Shown here: piece after piece, positions 1 to 6,796 of the stretch
How positions within the stretch are numbered: the stretch's first letter is position 1
Layout: every line of letters starts with the position of its first letter
NCBI GenBank assembly: GCA_902465645.1
Contig: CABQNX010000023.1
Location: forward strand, 1-19,986
From: an uncultured Peptoniphilus sp.
GTDB lineage: Bacteria; Bacillota; Clostridia; Tissierellales; Peptoniphilaceae
Length of the DNA: 19,986 nt
Direction of reading: 5' to 3'
Notes under the pieces: model-generated
The model's database searches: none
The model's input: only the letters and a program-made list of their open reading frames with translations
Told to the model about the DNA's origin: nothing
Translations under genes and position numbers: made by a program

Positions 1-95
1 CAGAGAAAATATAAATTCTCTCTGGTATTTGGTCCAACTTTATGGGGTCAGCACAAAATTCTTACAGATGTTTTTTCTTTGAAAAATATTTAATT

Positions 96-584
96 TTAAT
101 TATTTCTTGCCGCTGTGTCTTTAATATTATTTACACAAAGGGTGAGGGCAAGTAGGGCTTCTGTGTAATCTTCGTCATAAACTGTGAGCCTATAAGTATC
201 AGCCAAGGAAAAGAAGGTTTTTTCGATTTCTCCAATCACCTTATCTCCTTTATAGATTTCAAAATTCAAATCTGGGAATTGACCTTCCAAACGTAGGGAC
301 TCTCCATTATAGTCAATCCCAATCCTTCTAACTAAAAAGCTAATTTTCGATTCGACCCTCATAAATTTCCCGTCAGAAAAATTTACATTAAACTTTTGGA
401 GGAGGGAGAAGAGTTCCTTTTCAATTTTTAAAATTTCCTTGCCTTTCATATCAGAGATTTTCACATCATAACCAATAAATGTAAAGTCTTGGTCTACATA
501 ATAAACTTCTCTTCCATCATCATCTAAGATGGGGTAGTGGTCTGTAATCTTAAAAAGATTTTCTTTAAAATAATAATTTTTCAT
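96..584 (-). CDS. LURP-one-related (YxjI-like) protein
   Basis: The 162-residue protein looks like the LURP-one-related/YxjI family (tubby-like beta-barrel fold). It has an N-terminal MKNYYFKENLF stretch, a D-D-D-G-R-E-V-Y-Y-V-D segment near residues 21-31, and alternating short beta strands such as the G-Y-D-V-K-I-S-D strand and the later Y-K-G-D-K-V-I-G-E-I segment. There is no signal peptide or membrane helix, so it is probably cytoplasmic. The biochemical role of bacterial members is unknown; a scaffold or membrane-tethered regulatory role is often suggested. The ATG at 584 is chosen because AAGGAGG lies just upstream on the minus strand (588-594). The gene appears monocistronic: the hutU terminator lies upstream of it and a promoter candidate sits in between. 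No convincing terminator was seen downstream. The family call is by sequence pattern, the function is open. Confidence 0.75.
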   Translation of the reverse strand: MKNYYFKENLFKITDHYPILDDDGREVYYVDQDFTFIGYDVKISDMKGKEILKIEKELFSLLQKFNVNFSDGKFMRVESKISFLVRRIGIDYNGESLRLEGQFPDLNFEIYKGDKVIGEIEKTFFSLADTYRLTVYDEDYTEALLALTLCVNNIKDTAARNN

Positions 585-619
585 GACTCCTCCTTGGACT
601 AAAGCTATATCTTAATTTG

Positions 620-648
620 ATTTTATAAGTTTATGAACTTAATTACAA
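620..648 (-). promoter_or_regulatory. Candidate promoter of the YxjI-like gene
   Basis: Read on the minus strand there is TTGTAA (643-648) and TAAAAT (620-625) separated by 17 bases. Transcription would start near 613, about 30 bases before the ATG at 584. It lies just past the hutU terminator, so the gene would have its own transcript. The -35 match is only moderate. Confidence 0.4.
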
Positions 649-649
649 T

Positions 650-683
650 AAAAAATAAAACCCCACAGAAACCTGCGGGGTTT
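650..683 (-). terminator. Rho-independent terminator of hutU
   Basis: An 11-base-pair stem (658-668 with 673-683, one G-U pair, four-base loop) has a GC-rich core of four C-G pairs plus CAG/CTG. Read on the minus strand it runs directly into a U-rich tract (650-660). It begins 15 bases after the hutU stop codon. Confidence 0.92.
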
Positions 684-698
684 AGAAATATTTAGATA

Positions 699-2726
699 TT
701 AGTCGATATTAAGTGAATCAACAGCATTATCAATTAATTCATCCTTAACAAGGTAAGGAAGTGTAATGTGTCCGAATTCATTATCTTGGTTAAATTCTTT
801 TGAAACTTCAATTGCGTGATCGTTTCTAGCCCAGTTACGTCTAGCAACACCACTCATAACGTCCCAAGTAAGTGAAAGATCGATAATTTCATCAACCATT
901 TCAGATCCGTCAAGAACTAGACCAAATCCACCGTTAATTGATTTACCAATACCAACTCCACCACCATTGTGAAGAGCAACTAGTGACATACCTCTAGCAC
1001 AGTTTCCTGCGAAACATTGTGTAGCCATGTCAGCCATTACATTAGAACCATCTTTAATGTTAGATGTTTCTCTAAATGGTGAGTCTGTACCAGATACGTC
1101 GTGGTGGTCACGTCCCATCATAACAGGACCGATTTTTCCTTCTCTAACAAGTTCGTTAAATTTATGAGCTATTGCAACTCTACCCTTAGCGTCTTGGTAA
1201 AGGATTCTAGCTTGAGTACCAACAACTAATTGGTTCTTTTCAGCGTCTCTAATCCAGATATAGTTATCCATATCTTGGTATCTTCTGTCTTTATCAATAC
1301 ATTCCATTGCAGCGTGGTCAGTTGCAATTAAGTCTTCGTGTTTACCGCTTAGGCAAACCCATCTAAATGGTCCATATCCATAGTCAAATAGAAGTGGTCC
1401 CATGATGTCTTCTACATAAGAAGGCCAAATGAATCCGTCTTTGTCGTCTTTACCGTTCTTAGAAACTTCTTTAACTCCAGCATCATAGATAGCCTTTAAG
1501 AAAGAGTTACCATAATCGAAGAAGTAAGTTCCTTTAGCAGTAAGTCTCTTAATAACTTCAAAGTGTTTTTTAAGAGTTTCATCAACAAGTTCATGGAATT
1601 TCTTGATGTCAGTTCTTAATAATTCAGTTCTTTCTTCGAAAGAAATACCTACTGGACAGTATCCACCATTGTATGCGTTGTGGCAAGAAGTTTGGTCAGA
1701 AAGTAGGTCAATATGGATGTCATTTTTGTCCATATAGTGAAGAAGATCAACGATATTACCGTGGAAGGCAATAGAAAGAGCTTCTTTCTTTTCAAGAGCA
1801 TCTTGAGCAAGCTTAACAGCTTCTTCAGGAGTTTCAGCAAGTTTCTTAATCCATCCTTGTTCAAGTCTAGTTTCGATTCTTGAAATATCAACTTCAGCTA
1901 TGATAGAAACAGCACCTGCGATGTCTCCAGCCTTACCTTGAGCACCAGACATTCCGCCAAGTCCAGATGAAACGAATAATTTTCCAGCTAAGTTATCTTT
2001 TTCGCTAAGACCTAATTTTAATCTACCAGCGTTAAGAATAGTGTTGTAAGTTCCGTGAACGATACCTTGTGGTCCAATGTACATCCAACCACCAGCAGTC
2101 ATTTGTCCGTAGTTAGCAACGCCCATTTCTTCAGCAACTTCCCAGTCTTCAAGGTTATCATATTCACCAACCATAAGTCCGTTAGTGATTATAACTCTTG
2201 GAGAGTTCTTTCTTGACTTAAATAGTCCAAGTGGATGACCAGATTCCATTACAAGAGTTTCGTCATCGTGCATGATTTCAAGGTATTGTTTAATTAGGTT
2301 GTATTGCATCCAATCGTGACAAACTGAACCAGTTTCTCCATAAGTTACAAGTTCATATGGATATAAAGCAACGTCAAAGTCTAAGTTGTTGTCAATCATT
2401 ACTTGGAAAGCTTTACCAGCTAAACAATTTCCTTTGTATTCGTCAATTGGTTTACCGTAAATTCTTCCTTCTGGTCTGAATCTGTATCCGTAGATTCTTC
2501 CTCTAGTAGTAAGTTCTTCTAAAAATTCAGGAATTAATTCTTCGTGATATTCTTCTGGGATATATCTTAGAGCATTTCTAAGAGCAATTTTAGTTTGATC
2601 TTTTGAAAGTCTAAATCCTCTATCAGGAGCTCTTCTAATTCCTTGTTCAAAAGATTTTTTTTCTGGAAGGTTCTTAATTTCTACCTTCATAATCTTTTGA
2701 ACTTCTGCGTTATGATTATTTATCAC
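699..2726 (-). CDS. hutU: Urocanate hydratase (urocanase), long form
   Basis: Catalyses the second step of histidine degradation, urocanate plus water to 4-imidazolone-5-propionate, using tightly bound NAD+ (EC 4.2.1.49). The protein shows the NAD+-binding glycine-rich stretch S-S-G-L-G-G-M-S-G-A-Q-G near residues 252-263, followed by E-V-D-x-S-R-I-x-x-R. It also has the conserved G-P-F-R-W-V-C-L-S-G block near residue 450, M-G-R-D-H-H-D-V-S-G-T-D-S-P, and a late H-N-G-G-G-V-G-I-G motif. At 675 residues it is about 120 longer than the classical ~555-residue bacterial enzyme and matches the long form seen in some anaerobes and animals. I choose the GTG at 2726: GGAGG lies nine bases before it, whereas the in-frame ATG at 2753 would place that ribosome binding site inside the gene. 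It is divergent from hutI and ends at a strong terminator. No histidine ammonia-lyase gene is in the window. Confidence 0.95.
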   Translation of the reverse strand: MINNHNAEVQKIMKVEIKNLPEKKSFEQGIRRAPDRGFRLSKDQTKIALRNALRYIPEEYHEELIPEFLEELTTRGRIYGYRFRPEGRIYGKPIDEYKGNCLAGKAFQVMIDNNLDFDVALYPYELVTYGETGSVCHDWMQYNLIKQYLEIMHDDETLVMESGHPLGLFKSRKNSPRVIITNGLMVGEYDNLEDWEVAEEMGVANYGQMTAGGWMYIGPQGIVHGTYNTILNAGRLKLGLSEKDNLAGKLFVSSGLGGMSGAQGKAGDIAGAVSIIAEVDISRIETRLEQGWIKKLAETPEEAVKLAQDALEKKEALSIAFHGNIVDLLHYMDKNDIHIDLLSDQTSCHNAYNGGYCPVGISFEERTELLRTDIKKFHELVDETLKKHFEVIKRLTAKGTYFFDYGNSFLKAIYDAGVKEVSKNGKDDKDGFIWPSYVEDIMGPLLFDYGYGPFRWVCLSGKHEDLIATDHAAMECIDKDRRYQDMDNYIWIRDAEKNQLVVGTQARILYQDAKGRVAIAHKFNELVREGKIGPVMMGRDHHDVSGTDSPFRETSNIKDGSNVMADMATQCFAGNCARGMSLVALHNGGGVGIGKSINGGFGLVLDGSEMVDEIIDLSLTWDVMSGVARRNWARNDHAIEVSKEFNQDNEFGHITLPYLVKDELIDNAVDSLNID

Positions 2727-2751
2727 TTTTATCAACCTCCATTTAATAGTC

Positions 2752-2757
2752 ATTATA
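2752..2757 (-). promoter_or_regulatory. Candidate -10 box of hutU
   Basis: TATAAT is present on the minus strand 25 bases upstream of the hutU GTG, predicting a start near 2745 and a leader of about 20 bases carrying GGAGG (2736-2740). No good -35 hexamer sits 17 bases further upstream. If this is the promoter it may need an activator, and dyads at 2787-2802 and 2849-2871 lie upstream. Confidence 0.4.
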
Positions 2758-2786
2758 AATTAAAAATTTAGAAAAGTAAATACATA

Positions 2787-2802
2787 GGGAAATTAATTTC
2801 CC
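2787..2802. promoter_or_regulatory. 16-base perfect palindrome upstream of hutU
   Basis: GGGAAATTAATTTCCC is a perfect inverted repeat with no spacer. It lies about 42-57 bases upstream of the predicted hutU transcription start, where an activator or repressor dimer could bind. No second copy was noticed in the window. The operator role is inferred. Confidence 0.4.
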
Positions 2803-2848
2803 AAAAAAATAAAAATATCCTAAAAAAGTAATGGATTTTTCTAAGTTG

Positions 2849-2871
2849 CCTTGAAAACACACGTATCAAGG
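2849..2871. promoter_or_regulatory. CCTTGA-N11-TCAAGG dyad, possible regulator site
   Basis: Six-base perfect arms flank an 11-base spacer, a geometry that resembles LysR-type regulator boxes (T-N11-A inside a dyad). It lies in the only G+C-rich island of the gap, about 125-145 bases upstream of the hutU start codon. No regulator gene is adjacent, so the binding protein is unknown. Confidence 0.35.
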
Positions 2872-2919
2872 ACACCTTTCCTTTAAAAAGATGATTAATT
2901 TATCGTGATAAACTGAAGA

Positions 2920-2934
2920 AATGAATCGTTTGCA
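2920..2934 (-). promoter_or_regulatory. cre-like site between hutU and hutI
   Basis: On the minus strand TTGCAAACGATTCA matches the left half and CG centre of the CcpA consensus (WTGNAANCGNWNNCA), but the right half is one base short. hut genes are a known target of catabolite repression in Bacillus, so the location is sensible. The match is imperfect. Confidence 0.25.
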
Positions 2935-3012
2935 AAATTTATGTAAAACAATGGAAAGTGACTTGCTTAAAAGTTTCTTCTATAAAATAATATAAAGCTT
3001 TAGATTATAAAA

Positions 3013-3228
3013 ATATGAGTTTACAAATAATCCCTTTGTCAAAAATAAATATTAAGTGAAAAATAATTATTAAGTCATAAGAATTTATAGACTGGTAAAA
3101 AAAACTTAAGTCACAATTTATTGATAGCTTATAAAAATTTCTGAAGTAATAAATAATTATAAACTTATAGAAATTCATTGAGTCGAAAAAATTTATAAAC
3201 TTGTAAAAAATTATAAATTGATAAAAAA
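3013..3228. repeat. Degenerate 18-base tandem array, 12 units
   Basis: Cutting the sequence every 18 bases from 3013 gives twelve in-register units. The best are 3085-3102 (TTATAGACTGGTAAAAAA), 3157-3174, 3193-3210 (TTATAAACTTGTAAAAAA) and 3211-3228, which share 15-16 of 18 bases with the 3193-3210 unit. Across all twelve units position 9 is always T, position 13 always A, position 14 is A in eleven, position 17 is A in eleven, position 4 is T in ten and position 8 is G or C in ten. Regular G/C placement in such AT-rich DNA is hard to explain by composition alone. Each unit ends in an A-tract. The role is unknown; protein binding, DNA curvature or a decayed minisatellite are possible. Confidence 0.75.
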
Positions 3229-3332
3229 TTGGAATAACAAATTGAATAGTGAACTTAATAGTTGAAATAAAATTAAATTATTAAAAATTTAATTAAAAAA
3301 CTTAATAAAAATATTTTCATATTTATTGGGTA

Positions 3333-3338
3333 TATAAT
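3333..3338 (+). promoter_or_regulatory. Candidate -10 box of hutI
   Basis: A perfect TATAAT lies 35 bases upstream of the hutI ATG, giving a leader of roughly 30 bases with AAAGGAGGA (3361-3369). No clear -35 box is present. The TTGACA at 3352-3357 is too close to the start codon to serve this gene. Confidence 0.4.
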
Positions 3339-3373
3339 ATGTGTTAAGATATTGACAGAAAAAGGAGGAATTT

Positions 3374-4639
3374 ATGAAAGCGGATAAAATATTAGTTAAT
3401 CTTGAACAAGTCTTCTCACCAAAGGATATTGGTAGACCACTAAGAGGGGAAGAAATGAACCAAGCTGACATTCTAGAAAATGCTTACATTGCAATTAAGG
3501 ATGGTAAGATATTAGAAGTTGGCGAAGGTAATGGATACGAAAACTTAAAAGACGAAAATACAGAAATAGTTGACCTTACTGGTAAGACAGCAACTCCAGG
3601 TCTAATTGATGCTCACACTCACCTTGTGTATGGTGGAAGCCGTGAAAATGAATTTGCTATGAAGCTTAATGGAATGGAATATCTTGAAATCCTTGAAGCA
3701 GGTGGAGGAATTCTTTCTACACTAAAGGCAACAGATGCAGCAAGCTTTGATGAACTTTATGATAAGACAAGAGACCTTCTTGAACACATGCTAGTTCACG
3801 GTGTAACTTCAGTAGAAGCAAAGAGTGGTTACGGAATTACTCTTGAAACAGAATTAAAGGAACTTGAAGTTCTTGAAAAATTAAATAAGGACTTCCCAAC
3901 AGAATTAATTACAACATTTATGGCAGCCCACGTTATCCACGAAAAATATAAGGATAATCCAGATGAATATGTTGATATTGTTATCGACATGATGCCAGAA
4001 GTTGCAAAGAGAAATTTAGCAGAATTCTGTGACGTATTCTGTGAAAAGGGAGTATTCACAGCAGAACAATCTGAAAGAATTCTTGAAGCTGCAAAGGAAC
4101 ATGGCTTTAAATTAAGAATCCACTCTGATGAAATAGAAAACATTGGTGGTGTAGATGTTGCTGCTAAGGTAGGAGCAGTTTCTGCAGAACACTTAATGGT
4201 AGTAGATGATGAGGAAATTGAAACACTTGCTAAGGCAAATGTAATTGGTAACCTACTTCCAGGAACAACTTTCTCTCTAATGCTAGACACTTATGCTCCA
4301 GCAAGAAGAATGCTTGAAAAGGGAATGGCTATTACACTTTGTACAGACTCTAACCCAGGATCATGTCCAACAGCTAACCTTCAATTTATTATGCAACTTG
4401 GTTGCCTAGAAATGAAGCTCACACCAATTGAAGTTTACAATGCAGTAACTATTAACGCTGCTTACTCTGTTGACAGGGCAGATACTATTGGATCCTTTGA
4501 CAAGGGCAAGAGGGCAAACATTGCAATCTTCGATGCTCATAACATTGACTACACACTTTACTTCTTCGCAACAAACCTATGTAAGCAAGTTTATGTAGAT
4601 GGTGAATTAGTTGTAGAAGATAGAAAGTTAGTAAAATAA
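3374..4639 (+). CDS. hutI: Imidazolonepropionase
   Basis: Hydrolyses the amide bond of 4-imidazolone-5-propionate to N-formimino-L-glutamate (EC 3.5.2.7), the step after HutU, in the cytoplasm. The 421-residue protein is a normal-length amidohydrolase-superfamily enzyme. Visible metal-site residues are H81 and H83 in P-G-L-I-D-A-H-T-H, H186 in M-A-A-H, H250 in R-I-H-S-D-E and D325 in C-T-D-S-N-P-G. The substrate-binding region Y-G-G-S-R-E-x-E-F follows the HTH motif, and E-A-K-S-G-Y-G is present. The start is fixed by AAAGGAGGA four bases before the ATG. It is divergent from hutU, ends at a strong terminator, and is followed by two transporter genes on the same strand. The next enzymes of the pathway (formiminoglutamase, or formiminotransferase FtcD) are not in the window. 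Confidence 0.97.
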   Translation: MKADKILVNLEQVFSPKDIGRPLRGEEMNQADILENAYIAIKDGKILEVGEGNGYENLKDENTEIVDLTGKTATPGLIDAHTHLVYGGSRENEFAMKLNGMEYLEILEAGGGILSTLKATDAASFDELYDKTRDLLEHMLVHGVTSVEAKSGYGITLETELKELEVLEKLNKDFPTELITTFMAAHVIHEKYKDNPDEYVDIVIDMMPEVAKRNLAEFCDVFCEKGVFTAEQSERILEAAKEHGFKLRIHSDEIENIGGVDVAAKVGAVSAEHLMVVDDEEIETLAKANVIGNLLPGTTFSLMLDTYAPARRMLEKGMAITLCTDSNPGSCPTANLQFIMQLGCLEMKLTPIEVYNAVTINAAYSVDRADTIGSFDKGKRANIAIFDAHNIDYTLYFFATNLCKQVYVDGELVVEDRKLVK

Positions 4640-4663
4640 ATCTAGGAAAACAATATAGGAATT

Positions 4664-4696
4664 AAAATAAAGGGGTTTGGGCTCCTTTATTTTTTT
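4664..4696 (+). terminator. Rho-independent terminator of hutI
   Basis: A stem of ten to twelve base pairs (4664-4675 with 4682-4693, one G-U pair) with a six-base loop is followed by a continuous T run. It begins 24 bases after the hutI stop codon, separating hutI from the transporter downstream. Confidence 0.9.
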
Positions 4697-4907
4697 ACAG
4701 AAAAATGTTTATTAAAGAAAATTAAAAAATACAATAATTTAGAATATAAAACATTATTTAAAATAGTAAAGATATTTATTAAAATATATAGATATATTTT
4801 TCGCCAAATCCCTAAAAATAAACAAATAACAAAAAGCATACTTTAACAAACAATAGAGAAAACTGACTAAAGTATTGTTTATTTTACCGTAATAGAGAAT
4901 TAGATTG

Positions 4908-4936
4908 TTGACAAAAGTACAATAATATGAGAAAAT
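4908..4936 (+). promoter_or_regulatory. Candidate promoter of first NhaC-type transporter
   Basis: A perfect TTGACA (4908-4913) is followed after 17 bases by GAAAAT (4931-4936), which is preceded by TGA, an extended -10 element. An alternative -10, TAATAT at 4923-4928, matches the box used by the second transporter but lies too close to this -35. Confidence 0.5.
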
Positions 4937-4938
4937 AA

Positions 4939-4952
4939 AGAAAACATTTTCA
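4939..4952. promoter_or_regulatory. cre-like palindrome, copy 1
   Basis: AGAAAACATTTTCA matches the symmetrical CcpA operator TGAAAACGTTTTCA at 12 of 14 positions. It lies between the predicted transcription start and the ribosome binding site, where a bound repressor would block transcription. An identical 14-mer lies at 6783-6796 before the second transporter. Confidence 0.5.
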
Positions 4953-4967
4953 AAGGAGGAAATAAAT

Positions 4968-6347
4968 ATGTTGTTATTTAACCCCGTAGTAGTCTCGGTA
5001 CTATTACTCGTAATCTTATGTATGTTAAAACTTAACGTACTACTTTCACTTTTAGTTGCAGGTGTTGTTGCAGGTATTACTGCAGGCATGCCATTATATG
5101 TATTTGAACCAGATTCATGGCAAGCAAATACAGTTGGAAAGCTTCCAGGATTTGCAATCGAAGGCGATTCAATTATAGGTACAATTATTGGTGGTATGGG
5201 ATCTATGGCAGAGACGGCTCTTGCTTATATCCTAATAGGTATGTTTGCTTATGCAATTGGTAAATCAGGACTTATAACTATTCTTGCTCAAAAGATTTCT
5301 AAATTAGTAGGAAATAATAAATTTTACTTAATTTTCCTAATAGCATTTATATCAATCTTTTCACAAAACCTTTTACCAGTTCACATTTCCTTTATACCTA
5401 TTCTAATTCCACCACTACTAGGACTTATGAATAAGTTAAAGATTGACAGACGTGCAGTAGCATCAGCTCTTTGCTTTGGATTGAAGGCACCTTATATTTC
5501 AATTCCAGCAGGATTTGGACTTATTTTCCACAAAATTATTGCATCAAACATGACAGACGCAGGTATGCCAACTACTGTTGCAGACACTCAAAAAGTAATG
5601 TGGATTGGTGGACTTTCAATGTTAATTGGTTTAATCTTTGTAGTATTTGTTCTTTACGGAAAAGACAGACACTATGATGATGTTGAAATCCCAGGAATTA
5701 TTTCTTTAGACCAAGAAGTTCACATGACTGGACATGCTTGGGGAGCTTTAGTTTCTGCTCTAGCAATGCTTATAGTTCAAATCATAACAACTAACCTTCC
5801 ATTCTCGGCATTAATTGGTATTATCTTCCTATTAATTACACGTTCAATTAAATGGAATGAAATCGACGAAATGGTTAATGGTGGACTTGACCTAATGGCA
5901 TTTATTGCATTCGTAATGTTAATAGCAGGTGGCTATGCTAATGTTCTTAACACTTCAGGTGCTGTAATTGAACTAGTTAACGATACAGCAGCTATGATGG
6001 AAGGCGCTTCACTTGTGGTATCAGCAATTGTACTTTTAGCAATTGGTCTTGTTATTACAATGGGTATCGGTACATCTTTTGGTACAATCCCAGTAGTTGC
6101 AGCAATTTACGTTCCACTAGCTCAACAATTAGGTTTCTCACAATCAGCTATTATCCTATTGATTGGTATAGCAGCTGCTCTTGGAGATGCAGGATCACCA
6201 GCATCTGACTCAACAATGGGACCTACATCTGGTCTTAACGCTGACGGACAACACGACCACATTATGGACACTTGCGTACCGACATTTATCGCATTTGACA
6301 TATTCTTAGTTATCGGTGGAGTTATCGGATCAGTATTACTATCTTAA
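4968..6347 (+). CDS. NhaC-superfamily transporter, YuiF-like; possible histidine/urocanate carrier
   Basis: A 459-residue polytopic inner-membrane protein with about eleven to twelve hydrophobic segments. It begins with a membrane helix (N-P-V-V-V-S-V-L-L-L-V-I-L) and has polar charged loops near residues 230-250. A conserved G-S-P-A-S-D-S-T-M-G-P-T-S-G-L-N block (409-424) is followed by H-D-H (429-431). This pattern is typical of the Na+/H+ antiporter family branch annotated as putative amino acid transporters (Bacillus YuiF type), and differs from the second NhaC-like protein downstream. The ATG is supported by AAAGGAGGA seven bases upstream. The gene is monocistronic, with its own promoter, a cre-like site and a terminator. 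Its place beside hutU and hutI suggests uptake of histidine or exchange of a pathway intermediate, but the substrate cannot be read from sequence; Na+/H+ antiport remains possible. Confidence 0.85.
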   Translation: MLLFNPVVVSVLLLVILCMLKLNVLLSLLVAGVVAGITAGMPLYVFEPDSWQANTVGKLPGFAIEGDSIIGTIIGGMGSMAETALAYILIGMFAYAIGKSGLITILAQKISKLVGNNKFYLIFLIAFISIFSQNLLPVHISFIPILIPPLLGLMNKLKIDRRAVASALCFGLKAPYISIPAGFGLIFHKIIASNMTDAGMPTTVADTQKVMWIGGLSMLIGLIFVVFVLYGKDRHYDDVEIPGIISLDQEVHMTGHAWGALVSALAMLIVQIITTNLPFSALIGIIFLLITRSIKWNEIDEMVNGGLDLMAFIAFVMLIAGGYANVLNTSGAVIELVNDTAAMMEGASLVVSAIVLLAIGLVITMGIGTSFGTIPVVAAIYVPLAQQLGFSQSAIILLIGIAAALGDAGSPASDSTMGPTSGLNADGQHDHIMDTCVPTFIAFDIFLVIGGVIGSVLLS

Positions 6348-6379
6348 TAAGATAAAACTTAAGACATTGATTTAGATCA

Positions 6380-6410
6380 AGCAGGTACTCATAGGTGCCT
6401 GCTTTTTATT
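6380..6410 (+). terminator. Rho-independent terminator of first transporter
   Basis: AGCAGGTAC (6380-6388) pairs with GTGCCTGCT (6395-6403), nine base pairs with one wobble and a six-base loop, followed by a T-rich tail. It starts 32 bases past the stop codon. Confidence 0.92.
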
Positions 6411-6747
6411 TGTAAAATATCAATGAAAGAGGACTTCTTTTTATTCACTTCTAAACTTAATCAAAAAAAACATTATGAAAACTTTATCCTAAATGATTAT
6501 TTTAAACATTATAGAGAAATACTTAATCTATTAAGAAATATATCAATATTAAAGATGTATATTTTCTTAGAAAAAACAAAAAAATAATGGAAACAATGAT
6601 TTAACGCTTTTAATCAGTAAGTTAAAGTTTATTGAAAACACTCTATTCTATAGATGAAAGTAAAAATAAATTTATCTAATTATCATAAAAGCTAACTAAG
6701 TCATTGTACAAAATCAAGTGTAATACCAAAATCTTTATAAATTATGG

Positions 6748-6776
6748 TTGACTTATATTAGATGCAATAGTAATAT
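6748..6776 (+). promoter_or_regulatory. Candidate promoter of second NhaC-type transporter
   Basis: TTGACT (6748-6753) and TAATAT (6771-6776) are separated by 17 bases, giving a start near 6783, within the cre-like palindrome. The words TTGAC, CAATA, ATATGA and GAAAACATTTTC occur in the same order before the first transporter, so the two promoter regions look related. Confidence 0.6.
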
Positions 6777-6782
6777 GAAGTT

Positions 6783-6796
6783 AGAAAACATTTTCA
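6783..6796. promoter_or_regulatory. cre-like palindrome, copy 2
   Basis: AGAAAACATTTTCA is identical to the copy at 4939-4952 and overlaps the predicted transcription start. Flanking bases differ between the two copies, so the 14-mer itself is the conserved element. Confidence 0.5.

Larger units (their letters stand above)
2727..3373. other. hutU-hutI divergent intergenic region
   Basis: This 647-base gap has no credible coding sequence; a 60-codon antisense reading frame at its hutI end has no ribosome binding site or family resemblance. It holds, from left to right: the hutU ribosome binding site and -10 box, a 16-base perfect palindrome (2787-2802), a 23-base dyad (2849-2871), a cre-like site (2920-2934), a degenerate 18-base tandem array (3013-3228), and the hutI -10 box and ribosome binding site. 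Apart from 2840-2880, which is richer in G and C, it is extremely A+T rich. Confidence 0.8.
4640..4967. other. Intergenic region between hutI and first transporter
   Basis: These 328 bases hold the hutI terminator, then AT-rich DNA without a supportable gene; a 111-codon antisense frame overlapping the transporter start is a shadow. An inverted repeat, AAACAATA (4848-4855) and TATTGTTT (4873-4880), precedes the promoter at 4908-4936. A cre-like palindrome (4939-4952) runs straight into the ribosome binding site (4952-4960). Confidence 0.75.

Noticed and set aside
1..24. CAGAGA...TCTCTG hairpin as terminator of the YxjI-like gene
   Set aside because: The stem has an internal mismatch, lies 70 bases past the stop, and the T run needed on the minus strand cannot be seen because the window ends.
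3352..3357. Perfect TTGACA just upstream of hutI
   Set aside because: It is only 16 bases before the start codon, so no -10 box or ribosome binding site could follow it; treated as chance.
3829..4290. 153-codon minus-strand reading frame inside hutI
   Set aside because: It is a composition shadow, Ser/Ile/Thr-rich, fully antisense to the catalytic core of imidazolonepropionase.
4754..5089. 111-codon minus-strand reading frame overlapping the start of the first transporter
   Set aside because: It runs through AT-rich intergenic DNA and then antisense to a well-supported gene, has no ribosome binding site I could see, and resembles no protein family.
6441..6560. Second 18-base array between the transporters
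   Set aside because: AAACTTA- and AAACATTAT-like words recur, but at uneven spacings (about 11 to 25 bases), and no register holds for more than two or three units.
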